A stretch of DNA of 64,000 nucleotides, from contig NZ_OCMY01000001.1 of the NCBI RefSeq assembly GCF_900215435.1, positions 1,426,001 through 1,490,000 of the forward strand, read 5' to 3'. A program made the position numbers and the translations under genes. The notes under the pieces were generated by a model. That model searched no databases, was not told the DNA's origin, and saw nothing but the letters and a program-made list of their open reading frames with translations. Every line of letters starts with the position of its first letter. Position 1 is the stretch's first letter. This DNA comes from Candidatus Pantoea floridensis. Lineage in GTDB: Bacteria; Pseudomonadota; Gammaproteobacteria; Enterobacterales; Enterobacteriaceae. Positions 27,040 to 35,976 of the stretch are shown in pieces.

Positions 27040-27213
27040 ACTTTTTGACAAACGTGATCAAAATCTATTTTCTATGCCTCTGTTACAGGCACATTACGCG
27101 GGCTTGAAAATCTGGCGCTTGAGACCGGATGCAACAACACACTGCCCATCCCTGGGATCGACTTCACCCGATCGCGGCACAAGACCGGCGATCACAAGCA
27201 TGTGGTTAAAATA

Positions 27214-28080
27214 ATGAAATATAACTCGTTGATAGCAGGCGCCTTATTGGCCACTAGCTTGACTGGCGCAGCACAAGCGGCAGAAAGCGATCCGCAGTAT
27301 CTTTCCGATTGGTGGCATCAAAGCGTTAACGTGGTGGGCAGCACGCATACCCGTTTTGGACCCCAGTTTAATAATGACGTGTACCTCGAATACGAAGCCT
27401 TCACCAAAAAGGATTGGTTCGATTTCTACGGTTACCTCGATCTGACCAACTTCTTTGGCGTGGGCAATAGCAACGCCAATGGCGTATTTGACCACGGTTC
27501 GCCGATGTTCATGGAAATTGAGCCCCGTTTCTCGATTGATAAACTGACCGGCACCGATCTCTCATTTGGTCCGTTCAAAGAGTGGTATTTCGCCAACAAC
27601 TATATTTATGACATGGGTCGCAATAGCGATAACCGTCAGAACACCTGGTACATGGGTCTTGGCACCGACATCGATACGCACAGCGATATCGGCCTGTCGC
27701 TCAACGTGTACGCCAAATACCAGTGGGAAAACTACGGTGCGGCAAACGAGAACAGCTGGGATGGTTATCGCTTCAAGGTGAAATACTTTGTGCCGATTAC
27801 CGATCTGTGGGGCGGCAAGCTGAGCTACATCGGCTTTACCAACTTTGACTGGGGTTCCGATCTGCGTGATGAGTCCGATCGTTCACGCACCAGCAACTCC
27901 ATCGCTTCCAGCCACATTCTGTCGCTGAACTACGATCACTGGCACGTTTCAACCGTGGCGCGTTACTTCCACAACGGCGGCCAGTGGGCTGACGGCCAGG
28001 AGCTGAACTTCGGCAACGGTCCATTTGAAGTGAAATCAACCGGCTGGGGTTACTACCTGGTGGTGGGTTACAACTTCTAA
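27214..28080 (+). CDS. tsx: Nucleoside-specific outer-membrane channel Tsx
   Basis: This 288-residue outer-membrane beta-barrel lets nucleosides cross the outer membrane. The signal peptide runs to about residue 22 (GAAQA), and the mature chain shows the Tsx hallmarks [67 protein letters not shown] and the end [12 protein letters not shown] with the terminal phenylalanine needed for barrel assembly. The start is uncertain between the ATG at 27214 and a GTG at 27202; neither has a strong ribosome site. Upstream CRP/CytR sites support the usual control by carbon source and cytidine/adenosine. Confidence 0.96.
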   Translation: MKYNSLIAGALLATSLTGAAQAAESDPQYLSDWWHQSVNVVGSTHTRFGPQFNNDVYLEYEAFTKKDWFDFYGYLDLTNFFGVGNSNANGVFDHGSPMFMEIEPRFSIDKLTGTDLSFGPFKEWYFANNYIYDMGRNSDNRQNTWYMGLGTDIDTHSDIGLSLNVYAKYQWENYGAANENSWDGYRFKVKYFVPITDLWGGKLSYIGFTNFDWGSDLRDESDRSRTSNSIASSHILSLNYDHWHVSTVARYFHNGGQWADGQELNFGNGPFEVKSTGWGYYLVVGYNF

Positions 28081-28090
28081 TCGAGTAAAG

Positions 28091-28203
28091 CGGCCGCTAT
28101 TAAATGGTGCGCTTGATTGAACGGCCGCCATTAATTGTGCGCTTGGTTGAACGGTCGCCATTAATGGCGACCCTACATTGTAGGGTGCGCATTTATGCGC
28201 ACC
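28091..28203. repeat. Family A palindromes with tandem duplication
   Basis: Two near-identical units of 31 and 30 bases (28091-28121, 28122-28151), each beginning CGGCCGC and ending TTGAA, lead into a full palindrome at 28153-28176 (ending CCCTAC) and an opposite one at 28180-28203 with the TGCGCAT-type stem. The tandem units look like partial copies of the same element. Confidence 0.75.
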
Positions 28204-28224
28204 TTGTCGAAAATCGCATCCACC

Positions 28225-28656
28225 TTAAATCTGCGGCTTATACGCATTCACCATCCACGGCACGCCGAATTTATCGGTAAACATCCCAAAACCGTTGGCC
28301 CAGAACGTTGGAGCCCAGCTTTTGGTGACGTTACCGCCCGCCGACAGCGCATCAAACCAACGCTTCCCTTGCGCTTCATCCGGCGTGGATAAACTCACCG
28401 AGAAACCGGCATATTCCGCCTGCGGTGCGCCATCACTCATCATTATTTCGCCCTGCCCGATACGCACATGCGCATGCATAATCTGCTCGGGTGAAAAGCT
28501 CACGCCTGAAGTGCAACCTTCATCCTCCACCGGCGTTTCATCTGGCATATCGCCATAGGTCATCTTAAACAGCAGCTCGCCGTCGGTAGCCGCAAGGTAG
28601 AAGGCAATCGCCTCTTCGCAGCGGCCGTTGTAGAACACATACGGGGTAACTTGCAT
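28225..28656 (-). CDS. VOC-family protein (YjdN/PhnB-like)
   Basis: This 143-residue protein has the glyoxalase/bleomycin-resistance (VOC) fold and close similarity to E. coli YjdN (formerly PhnB): VTPYVFYNGRCEEAIAFY, LLFKMTYGDMPDE, ACVRIG-like AHVRIGQGEIMMSDG, GKRWFDALSAGG and FWANGFGMFTDKFGVPWMVN. The biochemical role is unknown. The start at 28654-28656 has GGAG upstream. It stands alone between tsx and abgR. Confidence 0.88.
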   Translation of the reverse strand: MQVTPYVFYNGRCEEAIAFYLAATDGELLFKMTYGDMPDETPVEDEGCTSGVSFSPEQIMHAHVRIGQGEIMMSDGAPQAEYAGFSVSLSTPDEAQGKRWFDALSAGGNVTKSWAPTFWANGFGMFTDKFGVPWMVNAYKPQI

Positions 28657-28734
28657 GGTCTGTACTCCATTAAGGGAACGCCAGATGCAAGTGTAGTGCG
28701 CATTATTTATACCGTTGCGAGCCAGGACGCACTC

Positions 28735-29637
28735 TTACCTTTGCTGACAATGGCGGCGGAACAGCTGCGCCATATAGGCACTCATCGGCGTCAGAGCAGC
28801 ATCTTTGCGCTGGATCAGATAGAACGTGGCTTTCGGCAAGGGATCGTCAAGCTCCAGCGAAATCAGCTGACCGCCGTGCGTCGGATCTTCAATCACATCG
28901 CGCGAGATAATACTGACGAAGTCACTCTGCGCCACCAGACTGGTGCAAGCCATAAAGGTTTCGCAGGTCACTACAATTTGCGGTGCCATGCCGCGCTCGC
29001 CAAACAGATCGTGCAGCAGCCGATAGTAGCTGCCCTGCGGCGTTGGCATAGTCCAGTCGCAGTGTTGTAACTCGGCCAGCGAGCGCGCGTGCGCCATCGG
29101 ATGGCCTTTACGCATAACTACCTGATAGTCACGCTCCATCAAGCGTTCAAAAATTAATTCCTGATCGAGATGATTTTTTTCGTAGGTATTGATGGTGAAA
29201 TCCAGCTCGCCCTGGCGCAGTTCCTGCACCATCGATACCAGTTGGCCTTCAACAATGCGTACCTTTACCAGCGGATACTCGCGATGAAACTGCGTGATGA
29301 CATGCGGCATGATGGTGCGCGCAATACTGCCGCCCACGCCAATATTCACGCGCCCGCCTGCCAATCCCAGCCGCTGCTGAATATCCTCCTGCGCCACCCG
29401 CAACTCTTCCAGCACCAGGCTGGCATGCTGGAAAAAGTTATCACCGATGTCGGTCAGCGTGACGCCCTGCTGGCGCCGTTCAAACAGCCGTGCACCCAGC
29501 GTGAGCTCCAGTTCCTGAATCGCTTTGGTGAGCGCGGGCTGCGAGAGCCCGGATAAACGGCTGGCGGCACGAATACTGCCCTGCCGCGCCACGTCAACAA
29601 AGGCGCGCAGCTGATGAAGTTTGAGGTTCGCAGACAT
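28735..29637 (-). CDS. abgR: LysR-family regulator AbgR
   Basis: This 300-residue LysR regulator starts LKLHQLRAFVDVARQGSIRAASRLSGLSQPALTKAIQELE, followed by LFERRQQGVTLTDIG. It is divergent from abgA across a 114-bp gap, the arrangement known in E. coli, where AbgR controls the p-aminobenzoyl-glutamate genes. The effector domain is complete, including MACTSLVAQSDFVSIISRDVIED. The symbol rests on both similarity and position. Confidence 0.9.
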   Translation of the reverse strand: MSANLKLHQLRAFVDVARQGSIRAASRLSGLSQPALTKAIQELELTLGARLFERRQQGVTLTDIGDNFFQHASLVLEELRVAQEDIQQRLGLAGGRVNIGVGGSIARTIMPHVITQFHREYPLVKVRIVEGQLVSMVQELRQGELDFTINTYEKNHLDQELIFERLMERDYQVVMRKGHPMAHARSLAELQHCDWTMPTPQGSYYRLLHDLFGERGMAPQIVVTCETFMACTSLVAQSDFVSIISRDVIEDPTHGGQLISLELDDPLPKATFYLIQRKDAALTPMSAYMAQLFRRHCQQR

Positions 29638-29751
29638 GTTTGAAGTGATAACCGTTGTTTATCAGTAGCAAGATATTCGCATCTTATGCGCTCCAAAACC
29701 ATTGTGTAGATTCGAGTGAATGCATAAAAAATCAACACAAAGGAAATGCCG

Positions 29752-31065
29752 ATGAAAACCCTGTCCGAACGTGTCAACGCCCGCGTGCCGCAGATGCAGG
29801 CCTGGCGGCGCGATCTGCACCATTTTGCCGAATCAGGCTGGCTGGAGTTTCGCACCGCCACCTTAGTGGCGGAGGAGCTGCATCGTCTTGGTTATCAACT
29901 CAAGCTCGGCCGCGAGGTGATCGATGCCGACGCGCGCATGGGATTGCCCTCCGATGAGGTGCTGGCGCAACAGGAAGCGCGCGCGCTGGAGCAAGGTGCG
30001 TTGCCGCAGTGGATCACACACTTCTCCGGCGGATTTTGTGGCGTGGTGGCGACGCTGGAAACCGGTCGTCCGGGCCCGGTAATGGGTTTTCGCGTTGATA
30101 TGGATGCACTCGATCAAAACGAAAGCCGCGCAAGCGATCATCTGCCGACGCGCGAAGGTTTTGCCTCCTGCAATCCCGGCATGATGCACGCGTGCGGTCA
30201 CGATGGCCACACCACCATCGGCCTGGCGCTGGCGGGCGTATTAATGGAGATGAAAGATCAGCTGAGCGGCACGCTTAAAATCATCTTCCAGCCAGCTGAA
30301 GAAGGCGTGCGCGGCGCCAAAGCGATGGTCGCCGCGGGCGTGGTGGATGATGTCGATTTGTTTACCGCCATTCACCTCGGCACCGGCGTGCCTGCCGGTG
30401 AAATCGTGTGTGGCAGCGACAGCTTCCTCGCTACCACCAAACTCGACGTCACATTCACCGGCGTGGGCGCGCATGCCGGCGGCAAACCGGAAGAAGGCCG
30501 CAACGCCTTGCTGGCGGCGGCGCAGGCCACACTGGCGCTGCACAATTTGCCGCAGCACAGCGGCGGCGTGGCGCGCGTTAACGTCGGCGTATTACAGGCA
30601 GGCTCCGGACGCAACGTGGTGCCCGACTACGCGCTCATGAAGGTGGAGACGCGCGGCGCGAGCAACGACGTCAACGACGATATCTATCAGCAGGCGCTGC
30701 GCGTAATCGCCGGTGCGGCCGCAATGTACGGCGTTGAATACGATGTGAAGCTGATGGGCGGCGCACGTAGCTGCACGCCAAGTCAGCCGTGGGTGGCATT
30801 CATCCACCAGCAGGCCGAGGCGTTGGGCATTTTCACTTCGGTGGTCGATACCAAGCAGCAGGCGGCCGGATCCGAAGATGCCACCTACATGCTGGAGCGC
30901 GTGCAGCAGCGCGGCGGCCAATCCTCCTATGTGATTTTCGGCTGCGCACTGGCGGCGGGCCATCACAACGCCAGATTCGATTTCGACGAAGCAATCATGG
31001 CTACCGCAGTACAGACGCTAGCAACGCTGGCACTTAATCAAGCCCAGTTTGGAGGCCAACGATGA
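29752..31065 (+). CDS. abgA: p-Aminobenzoyl-glutamate hydrolase subunit A
   Basis: This 437-residue M20-type metallopeptidase subunit works with AbgB to cleave p-aminobenzoyl-glutamate, a folate breakdown product, into p-aminobenzoate and glutamate. Metal-site segments are visible: [26 protein letters not shown] and [32 protein letters not shown] and [16 protein letters not shown] close the catalytic domain. The ATG at 29752 has an AAGGA site; an ATG at 29746 is an alternative. The stop overlaps abgB by four bases (ATGA). Confidence 0.95.
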   Translation: MKTLSERVNARVPQMQAWRRDLHHFAESGWLEFRTATLVAEELHRLGYQLKLGREVIDADARMGLPSDEVLAQQEARALEQGALPQWITHFSGGFCGVVATLETGRPGPVMGFRVDMDALDQNESRASDHLPTREGFASCNPGMMHACGHDGHTTIGLALAGVLMEMKDQLSGTLKIIFQPAEEGVRGAKAMVAAGVVDDVDLFTAIHLGTGVPAGEIVCGSDSFLATTKLDVTFTGVGAHAGGKPEEGRNALLAAAQATLALHNLPQHSGGVARVNVGVLQAGSGRNVVPDYALMKVETRGASNDVNDDIYQQALRVIAGAAAMYGVEYDVKLMGGARSCTPSQPWVAFIHQQAEALGIFTSVVDTKQQAAGSEDATYMLERVQQRGGQSSYVIFGCALAAGHHNARFDFDEAIMATAVQTLATLALNQAQFGGQR

Positions 31066-32504
31066 GCCACAGCGATTTTATCAATCACTATATCAACCAC
31101 CATCAGCCGCGTTTTACTGCCCTGAGCGATGCCATCTGGGACGTGCCGGAAACCCGCTTTGAAGAGACGCAATCCGCCGCACTGCTGGCCGATGCGCTGG
31201 AACAGGAGGGCTTTGCCGTGGAGCGTGGCGTCGGCAACATCGACACCGCGTTTGTTGCCAGCATCGGCAGCGGTAAACCGGTGATCGCCATTCTCGGCGA
31301 GTTTGATGCGCTAGCCGGTTTGAGCCAGCGATCGGGCTGCGCCACGCCGCAGCCGCTGGTGGAGAACGGTAACGGCCACGGCTGCGGCCACAATCTGCTC
31401 GGCACCGCCGGTTTAGCCGCCGCCTTCGCCATCAAAGCCTGGTGGGCAGAACACGGCCAGCGCGGCACGCTGCGCTTTTACGGCTGTCCGGGCGAAGAAG
31501 GCGGTTCCGGCAAAACCTTTATGGTGCGTGAAGGCTTGTTTGACGATGTGGACGCGGCAGTCACCTGGCATCCCGAAGGCTTCAGCGGCATGTTTAACCT
31601 CAGCACGCTGGCCAATATTCAGGCGGCTTTCCGCTTTAAAGGCGTGGCGGCGCACGCGGCTAACTCGCCGCATCTGGGCCGCAGCGCGCTGGATGCGGTG
31701 ACGCTGATGAACACCGGCGCTAACTTCCTGCGCGAGCACATTGTACAAGAAGCGCGGCTGCACTATGCGGTGACCAACACCGGCGGTGTCTCCCCCAATG
31801 TGGTGCAAGCCGATGCCGAAGTGCTGTACCTGATTCGCGCGCCGCAGCTCGATCAGGCGCAGGATATCTATCAGCGCGTGATTAACATCGCTAAAGGCGC
31901 GGCGCTGATGACCGACACGCAGATGACGGTGCGCTTTGATAAAGCCTGCTCCAATTACGTGCCGAATCGCGCGCTGGAAAGCGTGATGGAGCGCTATTTG
32001 CATCAGTTTGGTTTGCCTGACTACAGCGAAGCGGAGCAGGCGTTCGCCGCTGAGATTCGTGCCACGCTGAGCAAAGACGATCTGCGCAACGCGCGTCTCA
32101 ATGCGGCACGCACCGGCGGTGAAGCGGGCGTCGCCTGGACCGACGCGCTGGGCGATAAGATTCTGATGGATGAGGTGGCGCCTTATGCGGTCACGCGCGA
32201 GCTGCTTTACGGCTCAACCGACGTTGGCGATGTGAGTTGGGTGACGCCCACCGCGCAGTGCTTTGCGCCCTGCTTTGCTTTCGGCACGCCGCTGCACACC
32301 TGGCAGCTGGTCGCGCAGGGCCGTACGTCTATTGCGCACAAAGGCATGTGCCTGGCGGCCAAAGTGATGGCCGCCACCGCGTTAACCTTGTTGCAGGATG
32401 ACGAGGCGCTGGCGCGCTGCCGCGAAGAGTTCCAACGCGTGCGCCGCGAACAACCTTACATCTGCCCGATTCCAGCAGATGTCACACCGTCGAAGTTGAA
32501 GTAG
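31062..32504 (+). CDS. abgB: p-Aminobenzoyl-glutamate hydrolase subunit B
   Basis: This 480-residue partner of AbgA is also of the M20 family. Conserved parts include [58 protein letters not shown] and [17 protein letters not shown]. It is translationally coupled to abgA and lies in the cytoplasm. The transporter gene abgT follows after a 237-bp gap full of palindromic repeats, which could lower its expression relative to abgAB. Confidence 0.95.
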   Translation: MSHSDFINHYINHHQPRFTALSDAIWDVPETRFEETQSAALLADALEQEGFAVERGVGNIDTAFVASIGSGKPVIAILGEFDALAGLSQRSGCATPQPLVENGNGHGCGHNLLGTAGLAAAFAIKAWWAEHGQRGTLRFYGCPGEEGGSGKTFMVREGLFDDVDAAVTWHPEGFSGMFNLSTLANIQAAFRFKGVAAHAANSPHLGRSALDAVTLMNTGANFLREHIVQEARLHYAVTNTGGVSPNVVQADAEVLYLIRAPQLDQAQDIYQRVINIAKGAALMTDTQMTVRFDKACSNYVPNRALESVMERYLHQFGLPDYSEAEQAFAAEIRATLSKDDLRNARLNAARTGGEAGVAWTDALGDKILMDEVAPYAVTRELLYGSTDVGDVSWVTPTAQCFAPCFAFGTPLHTWQLVAQGRTSIAHKGMCLAAKVMAATALTLLQDDEALARCREEFQRVRREQPYICPIPADVTPSKLK

Positions 32505-32518
32505 CGGTGCAATATCCC

Positions 32519-32659
32519 GGTGCGCATAAATGCGTCATCAAAGTTCGTGCGATTCGTAACACGGTGCGCATAAATGCGCACCCTACGGGGTTCGTAGGGT
32601 CGCCATTAATGGCGACCGTCATGATGGGCGCACAATGTATATCGCCATTAATGGCGACC
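32519..32659. repeat. Cluster of family A palindromes
   Basis: Four copies lie in a row between abgB and abgT: a partial TGCGCAT type (32519 on), a full one ending CCCTAC (32563-32586), a GTAGG-headed TCGCCAT type (32594-32617) and a partial TCGCCAT type (32641-32659). This is the densest group in the window and interrupts an operon. Confidence 0.8.
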
Positions 32660-32741
32660 TGAGCACTACCAAAAAAATACAAAAAATATAGCCCCCAAGC
32701 GGGCATGCAAACATAACAAGACGACTGACGAGGATTGATCT

Positions 32742-34262
32742 ATGGAAGCCACCACGGAGAACCGCAGCCCCGGAAAACTGTTTAGCTGGATTGAACGCGT
32801 TGGTAATAAAGTGCCGAACCCGTTCTTACTGTTTGTCTATTTGATTGTGGTGCTGATGGTTGCCACCGCCATTCTCGGCAGCCTTGATGTGGCGGTGAAG
32901 AATCCCACTAACGGCGAGCTGGTGCGGGTCAACAACCTGCTGAGCGTCGCCGGAATTCAGTGGATCCTGCCCAACATCATCAAAAACTTCAGCGGCTTTA
33001 CACCGTTGGGATCGATTCTGGCGCTGGTGATTGGCGCTGGATTAGCGGAAAAAGTCGGCCTGCTGCAGTCGCTGATGGTGAAAATGGCCTCACGCGTCAG
33101 CCGCCGCTACGCCAGCTACATGGTGCTGTTTATCGCCTTCTTCAGCCACATCTCATCGGATGCGGCGCTGGTGGTGATGCCACCGCTCGGCGCGCTGATT
33201 TTCCTCGCGGTGGGACGCCATCCGGTGGCGGGCCTGCTGGCGGCGATTGCCGGGGTAGCGTCCGGCTTTACCGCCAACTTGTTGATTGTGACCACCGATG
33301 TCCTGCTCTCCGGCATCAGCACCGAAGCCGCCAAAGCGGTGAGCGATACCGTGCACGTCAGCGTTATCGACAACTGGTTCTTTATGGCCAGTTCGGTGAT
33401 TGTGCTGACCATCGCCGGCGCGCTGTTGACGGATAAATTCGTCGAACCGCGTCTGCCAGCGTGGAACGGCGGCAATAATCATCGCCTGCCACCGCTTACC
33501 GCGCTGGAGAATCGCGGCCTGAAAGCCGCTGGTATCGCCGCGCTGGTATTTATTGCCCTAATGGCGCTGCTGGTGGTGCCGGAACACGCGCCGCTGCGCA
33601 ACCCGAAAACCGGCGGTATCATCCCCTCGCCGTTTATTCAGGGCATTGTACCGATCATCATCCTGTTCTTCTTCGTGGTGGCCATTGCCTACGGTGCGGT
33701 GACGAAGCAGATCCGCCGTCCGGATGATATTCCGCAGCTGCTGGTTGATCCGATGAAGAGCATGGCGGGCTTTATTGTGATGGTGTTTCCGCTGTCGCAG
33801 TGTGTTGCCTTCTTTAACTGGAGCAACATGGGCAAGTTTATGGCGATAGGCCTGACCGATGTGCTGGAGAGCGCCGGCATCAGCGGTGCACCGGCGTTTA
33901 TGGGATTGATGTTCCTGTCGGCGTTCCTGTGCATGTTTATCGCCAGCGGATCGGCGATCTGGTCAATCCTCGCGCCGGTATTTGTACCAATGTTTATGCT
34001 GCTGGGCTTCCATCCGGCATTTGCCCAGATGATTTTCCGCATCGCCGATTCTGCCGTGCTGCCGCTGGCGCCGATGTCACCGTTCCTGCCGCTGTTCCTC
34101 GGCTTCCTGCAGCGCTATCAAAAAGATGCACAGCTAGGCACCTATTACGTGCTGATCTTCCCTTATCCGCTGGTGTTCTTTACCACCTGGATCGTGCTGC
34201 TGCTGGCGTGGTACGCGTTGGGTTTACCGATTGGACCGGGCGTTTATCCCAGCCTGCACTAA
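32742..34262 (+). CDS. abgT: p-Aminobenzoyl-glutamate transporter
   Basis: This 506-residue inner-membrane protein of the AbgT family has about nine to eleven hydrophobic helices. Hallmarks are KLFSWIERVGNKVPNPFLLF at the N-terminus, HISSDAALVVMPPLGALIF, GVASGFTANLLIVTTDVLLSGIS and the C-terminal AQMIFRIADSAVLPLAPMSPFLPLF. It imports p-aminobenzoyl-glutamate, and some relatives export sulfonamides. The ATG at 32742 follows GAGGA. It completes the abgABT set. Confidence 0.95.
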   Translation: MEATTENRSPGKLFSWIERVGNKVPNPFLLFVYLIVVLMVATAILGSLDVAVKNPTNGELVRVNNLLSVAGIQWILPNIIKNFSGFTPLGSILALVIGAGLAEKVGLLQSLMVKMASRVSRRYASYMVLFIAFFSHISSDAALVVMPPLGALIFLAVGRHPVAGLLAAIAGVASGFTANLLIVTTDVLLSGISTEAAKAVSDTVHVSVIDNWFFMASSVIVLTIAGALLTDKFVEPRLPAWNGGNNHRLPPLTALENRGLKAAGIAALVFIALMALLVVPEHAPLRNPKTGGIIPSPFIQGIVPIIILFFFVVAIAYGAVTKQIRRPDDIPQLLVDPMKSMAGFIVMVFPLSQCVAFFNWSNMGKFMAIGLTDVLESAGISGAPAFMGLMFLSAFLCMFIASGSAIWSILAPVFVPMFMLLGFHPAFAQMIFRIADSAVLPLAPMSPFLPLFLGFLQRYQKDAQLGTYYVLIFPYPLVFFTTWIVLLLAWYALGLPIGPGVYPSLH

Positions 34263-34451
34263 GCCTGCGCCATGGATGGCGATCACACTTCTGTGAACTG
34301 CAACGCATGTTGCCAAAATGTCACCGTAGCGCCTCTCGGCAACCTGTCACGAATTTATTATTCTGCTATTCCTTCGCTTGCTAACGGTTAATTATTTTAA
34401 AACCTCTCTCAGCCGTCAGCGGGTTCTGCAAACACCGAGGTCTATAGAACA

Positions 34452-35861
34452 ATGACAACCATCACATCGACAGGGATGGCGAACGATCGCATGAGCGCGG
34501 ATCGCCGCACCTTAGCCGGGCGCATTGATGCGCTGCCCTCTTCCGCGGGTTTGTGGCGCTTTATCACGCTACTGGCGCTCGGCGGCTTTTTTGAACTCTA
34601 CGATCTGTTTGAAACCGGCTATATCAGCTCTGGCCTGATTGCCGCCGGCGTGTTTCATACCGGCTCTGCAGGCGTGTTCGGCATCGCCGATCAGGCGGCG
34701 TTTGCCTCCGCCACCTTCCTTGGCCTGTTTGTCGGTGCCAGCCTGCTCGCGCCCTATGCCGATCGCTTCGGCCGCCGCCTCACCTTTATGTGCGCGCTGG
34801 CGTGGTACGGCGCGTTTTCTCTGCTGATGGCGTTCCAGCAGAGCGCGGAGATGATTATCCTGTTCCGCTTCCTGGTCGGCATTGGTCTCGGCGTGGAGCT
34901 GGTGACCATCGATACTTATCTCTCCGAATGGGTGCCGGCGCATCTGCGCAGCCGCGCGTTCGCCTTCTCGTTCTTTATCCAGTTTCTGTCGGTACCGGCG
35001 GTGGCGCTGATGTCGTGGTGGCTGGTGCCGCAAACCATCCTTAGCCTGGAGGGCTGGCGCTGGGTGGTGATTGCTGGCGCAGTGTGTTCGCTGGTGATCT
35101 GGCTGATCCGTAAAAACCTGCCCGAATCCGCGCGCTGGCTGGCGCAACAAGGGCGCCATCAGGAAGCGCATCAGGTGCTGAGCGCGATGGAAAAACGCTG
35201 TGGCATCTCGCCAGGCGAAGACTTTTCCCACAGCGATGCCGCGGCACAGCTGCCGAAAAAAGGTCGCTTCAGTGAGATTTGGGCGCCGGCCTATCGCAAG
35301 CGTACGTTGATGCTGGTGGTGATGAACTTCTTTCAGGCGATTGGCTTCTTTGGCTTCGGTAACTGGTTGCCCGCGCTGCTGTCGGGCAAAGGCGCCACCG
35401 TCACGCACAGCCTGCTGTATGCCTTTTTCATTACGCTGGCCTACCCGCTCGGTTCGCTGATTTGCAGCCGCTACGCCGATAAGATTGAGAACAAATGGCA
35501 GATCGTTCTGTCATCGCTGATGACGGTGGTGTTCGGCACGCTGTTCGCCTTTATGACGAATCCGGTGCTGATGATCATCTGCGGTTTCCTGATCACCTAC
35601 AGCAACGCGTGGCTGACCTTCAGCTATCACGCTTATCAAACCGAGATTTTCCCGACGCACATTCGCGCCCGCGCGGTGGGTTTCTGCTATTCGTTTAGCC
35701 GATTGTCGACGGTGTTCAGCAGCATTTTGATTGGCATTATTTTGCAGTATGCCGGCAGCCAGGGCGTGATCGCCTTTATCGTGCTGAGCATGTTGATGGT
35801 GATGCTATCGGTAGGAATTTACGGGCCGAAAACCCGTGGCATGGATTTGGAGAATATTTGA
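34452..35861 (+). CDS. MFS metabolite:proton symporter
   Basis: This 469-residue transporter of the sugar/metabolite symporter branch of the MFS has twelve helices. Its motifs are FFELYDLFETGYISSGL in helix 1, PYADRFGRRLTFMCALAWYG after helix 2, VGIGLGVELVTIDTYLSEWVPAHLRSRAF near helix 4, and TEIFPTHIRARAVGFCYSFSRL in the second half. Related proteins carry aromatic acids, nicotinate or sugars. A long hydrophilic N-terminus precedes helix 1; internal starts at codons 9 or 14 are possible. No catabolic partner is adjacent. The convergent dehydrogenase cluster is separated by an inverted-repeat terminator. Confidence 0.82.
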   Translation: MTTITSTGMANDRMSADRRTLAGRIDALPSSAGLWRFITLLALGGFFELYDLFETGYISSGLIAAGVFHTGSAGVFGIADQAAFASATFLGLFVGASLLAPYADRFGRRLTFMCALAWYGAFSLLMAFQQSAEMIILFRFLVGIGLGVELVTIDTYLSEWVPAHLRSRAFAFSFFIQFLSVPAVALMSWWLVPQTILSLEGWRWVVIAGAVCSLVIWLIRKNLPESARWLAQQGRHQEAHQVLSAMEKRCGISPGEDFSHSDAAAQLPKKGRFSEIWAPAYRKRTLMLVVMNFFQAIGFFGFGNWLPALLSGKGATVTHSLLYAFFITLAYPLGSLICSRYADKIENKWQIVLSSLMTVVFGTLFAFMTNPVLMIICGFLITYSNAWLTFSYHAYQTEIFPTHIRARAVGFCYSFSRLSTVFSSILIGIILQYAGSQGVIAFIVLSMLMVMLSVGIYGPKTRGMDLENI

Positions 35862-35868
35862 GTTGATG

Positions 35869-35972
35869 CCCTCACCCTAGCCCTCTCCCACAAGTGGAAG
35901 AGGGAATAATTAGGGGAGAAATATGCTCGATCGGTTCCCTCTCCCGCCTGCGGGAGAGGGTTAGGGTGAGGG
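35869..35972. repeat. Family C inverted repeat, probable two-way terminator
   Basis: CCCTCACCCTAGCCCTCTCCC at the left and its near-complement ending GGGTTAGGGTGAGGG at the right flank about 60 bases, each arm with its own small hairpin. It lies between convergent genes, where it could end both transcripts. Confidence 0.7.
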
Positions 35973-35976
35973 AAAG

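Larger units (their letters stand above)
26826..27213. other. Intergenic region before tsx
   Basis: This 388-bp stretch holds a family B repeat pair (26839-26917), then a promoter region with a CRP site, a CytR octamer and a weaker second CRP-like site near 27052-27067 (GTGATCAAAATCTA). No gene was seen in it. Confidence 0.6.

Noticed and set aside
32519..32659. Possible small CRISPR array
   Set aside because: The repeats are self-complementary, differ in stem sequence and orientation, have irregular spacing, and no cas gene is present.
34569..35408. A 279-codon minus-strand frame opposite the MFS transporter
   Set aside because: It is a GC-rich codon shadow; the translation is full of His, Arg and Gln with no recognisable domain.
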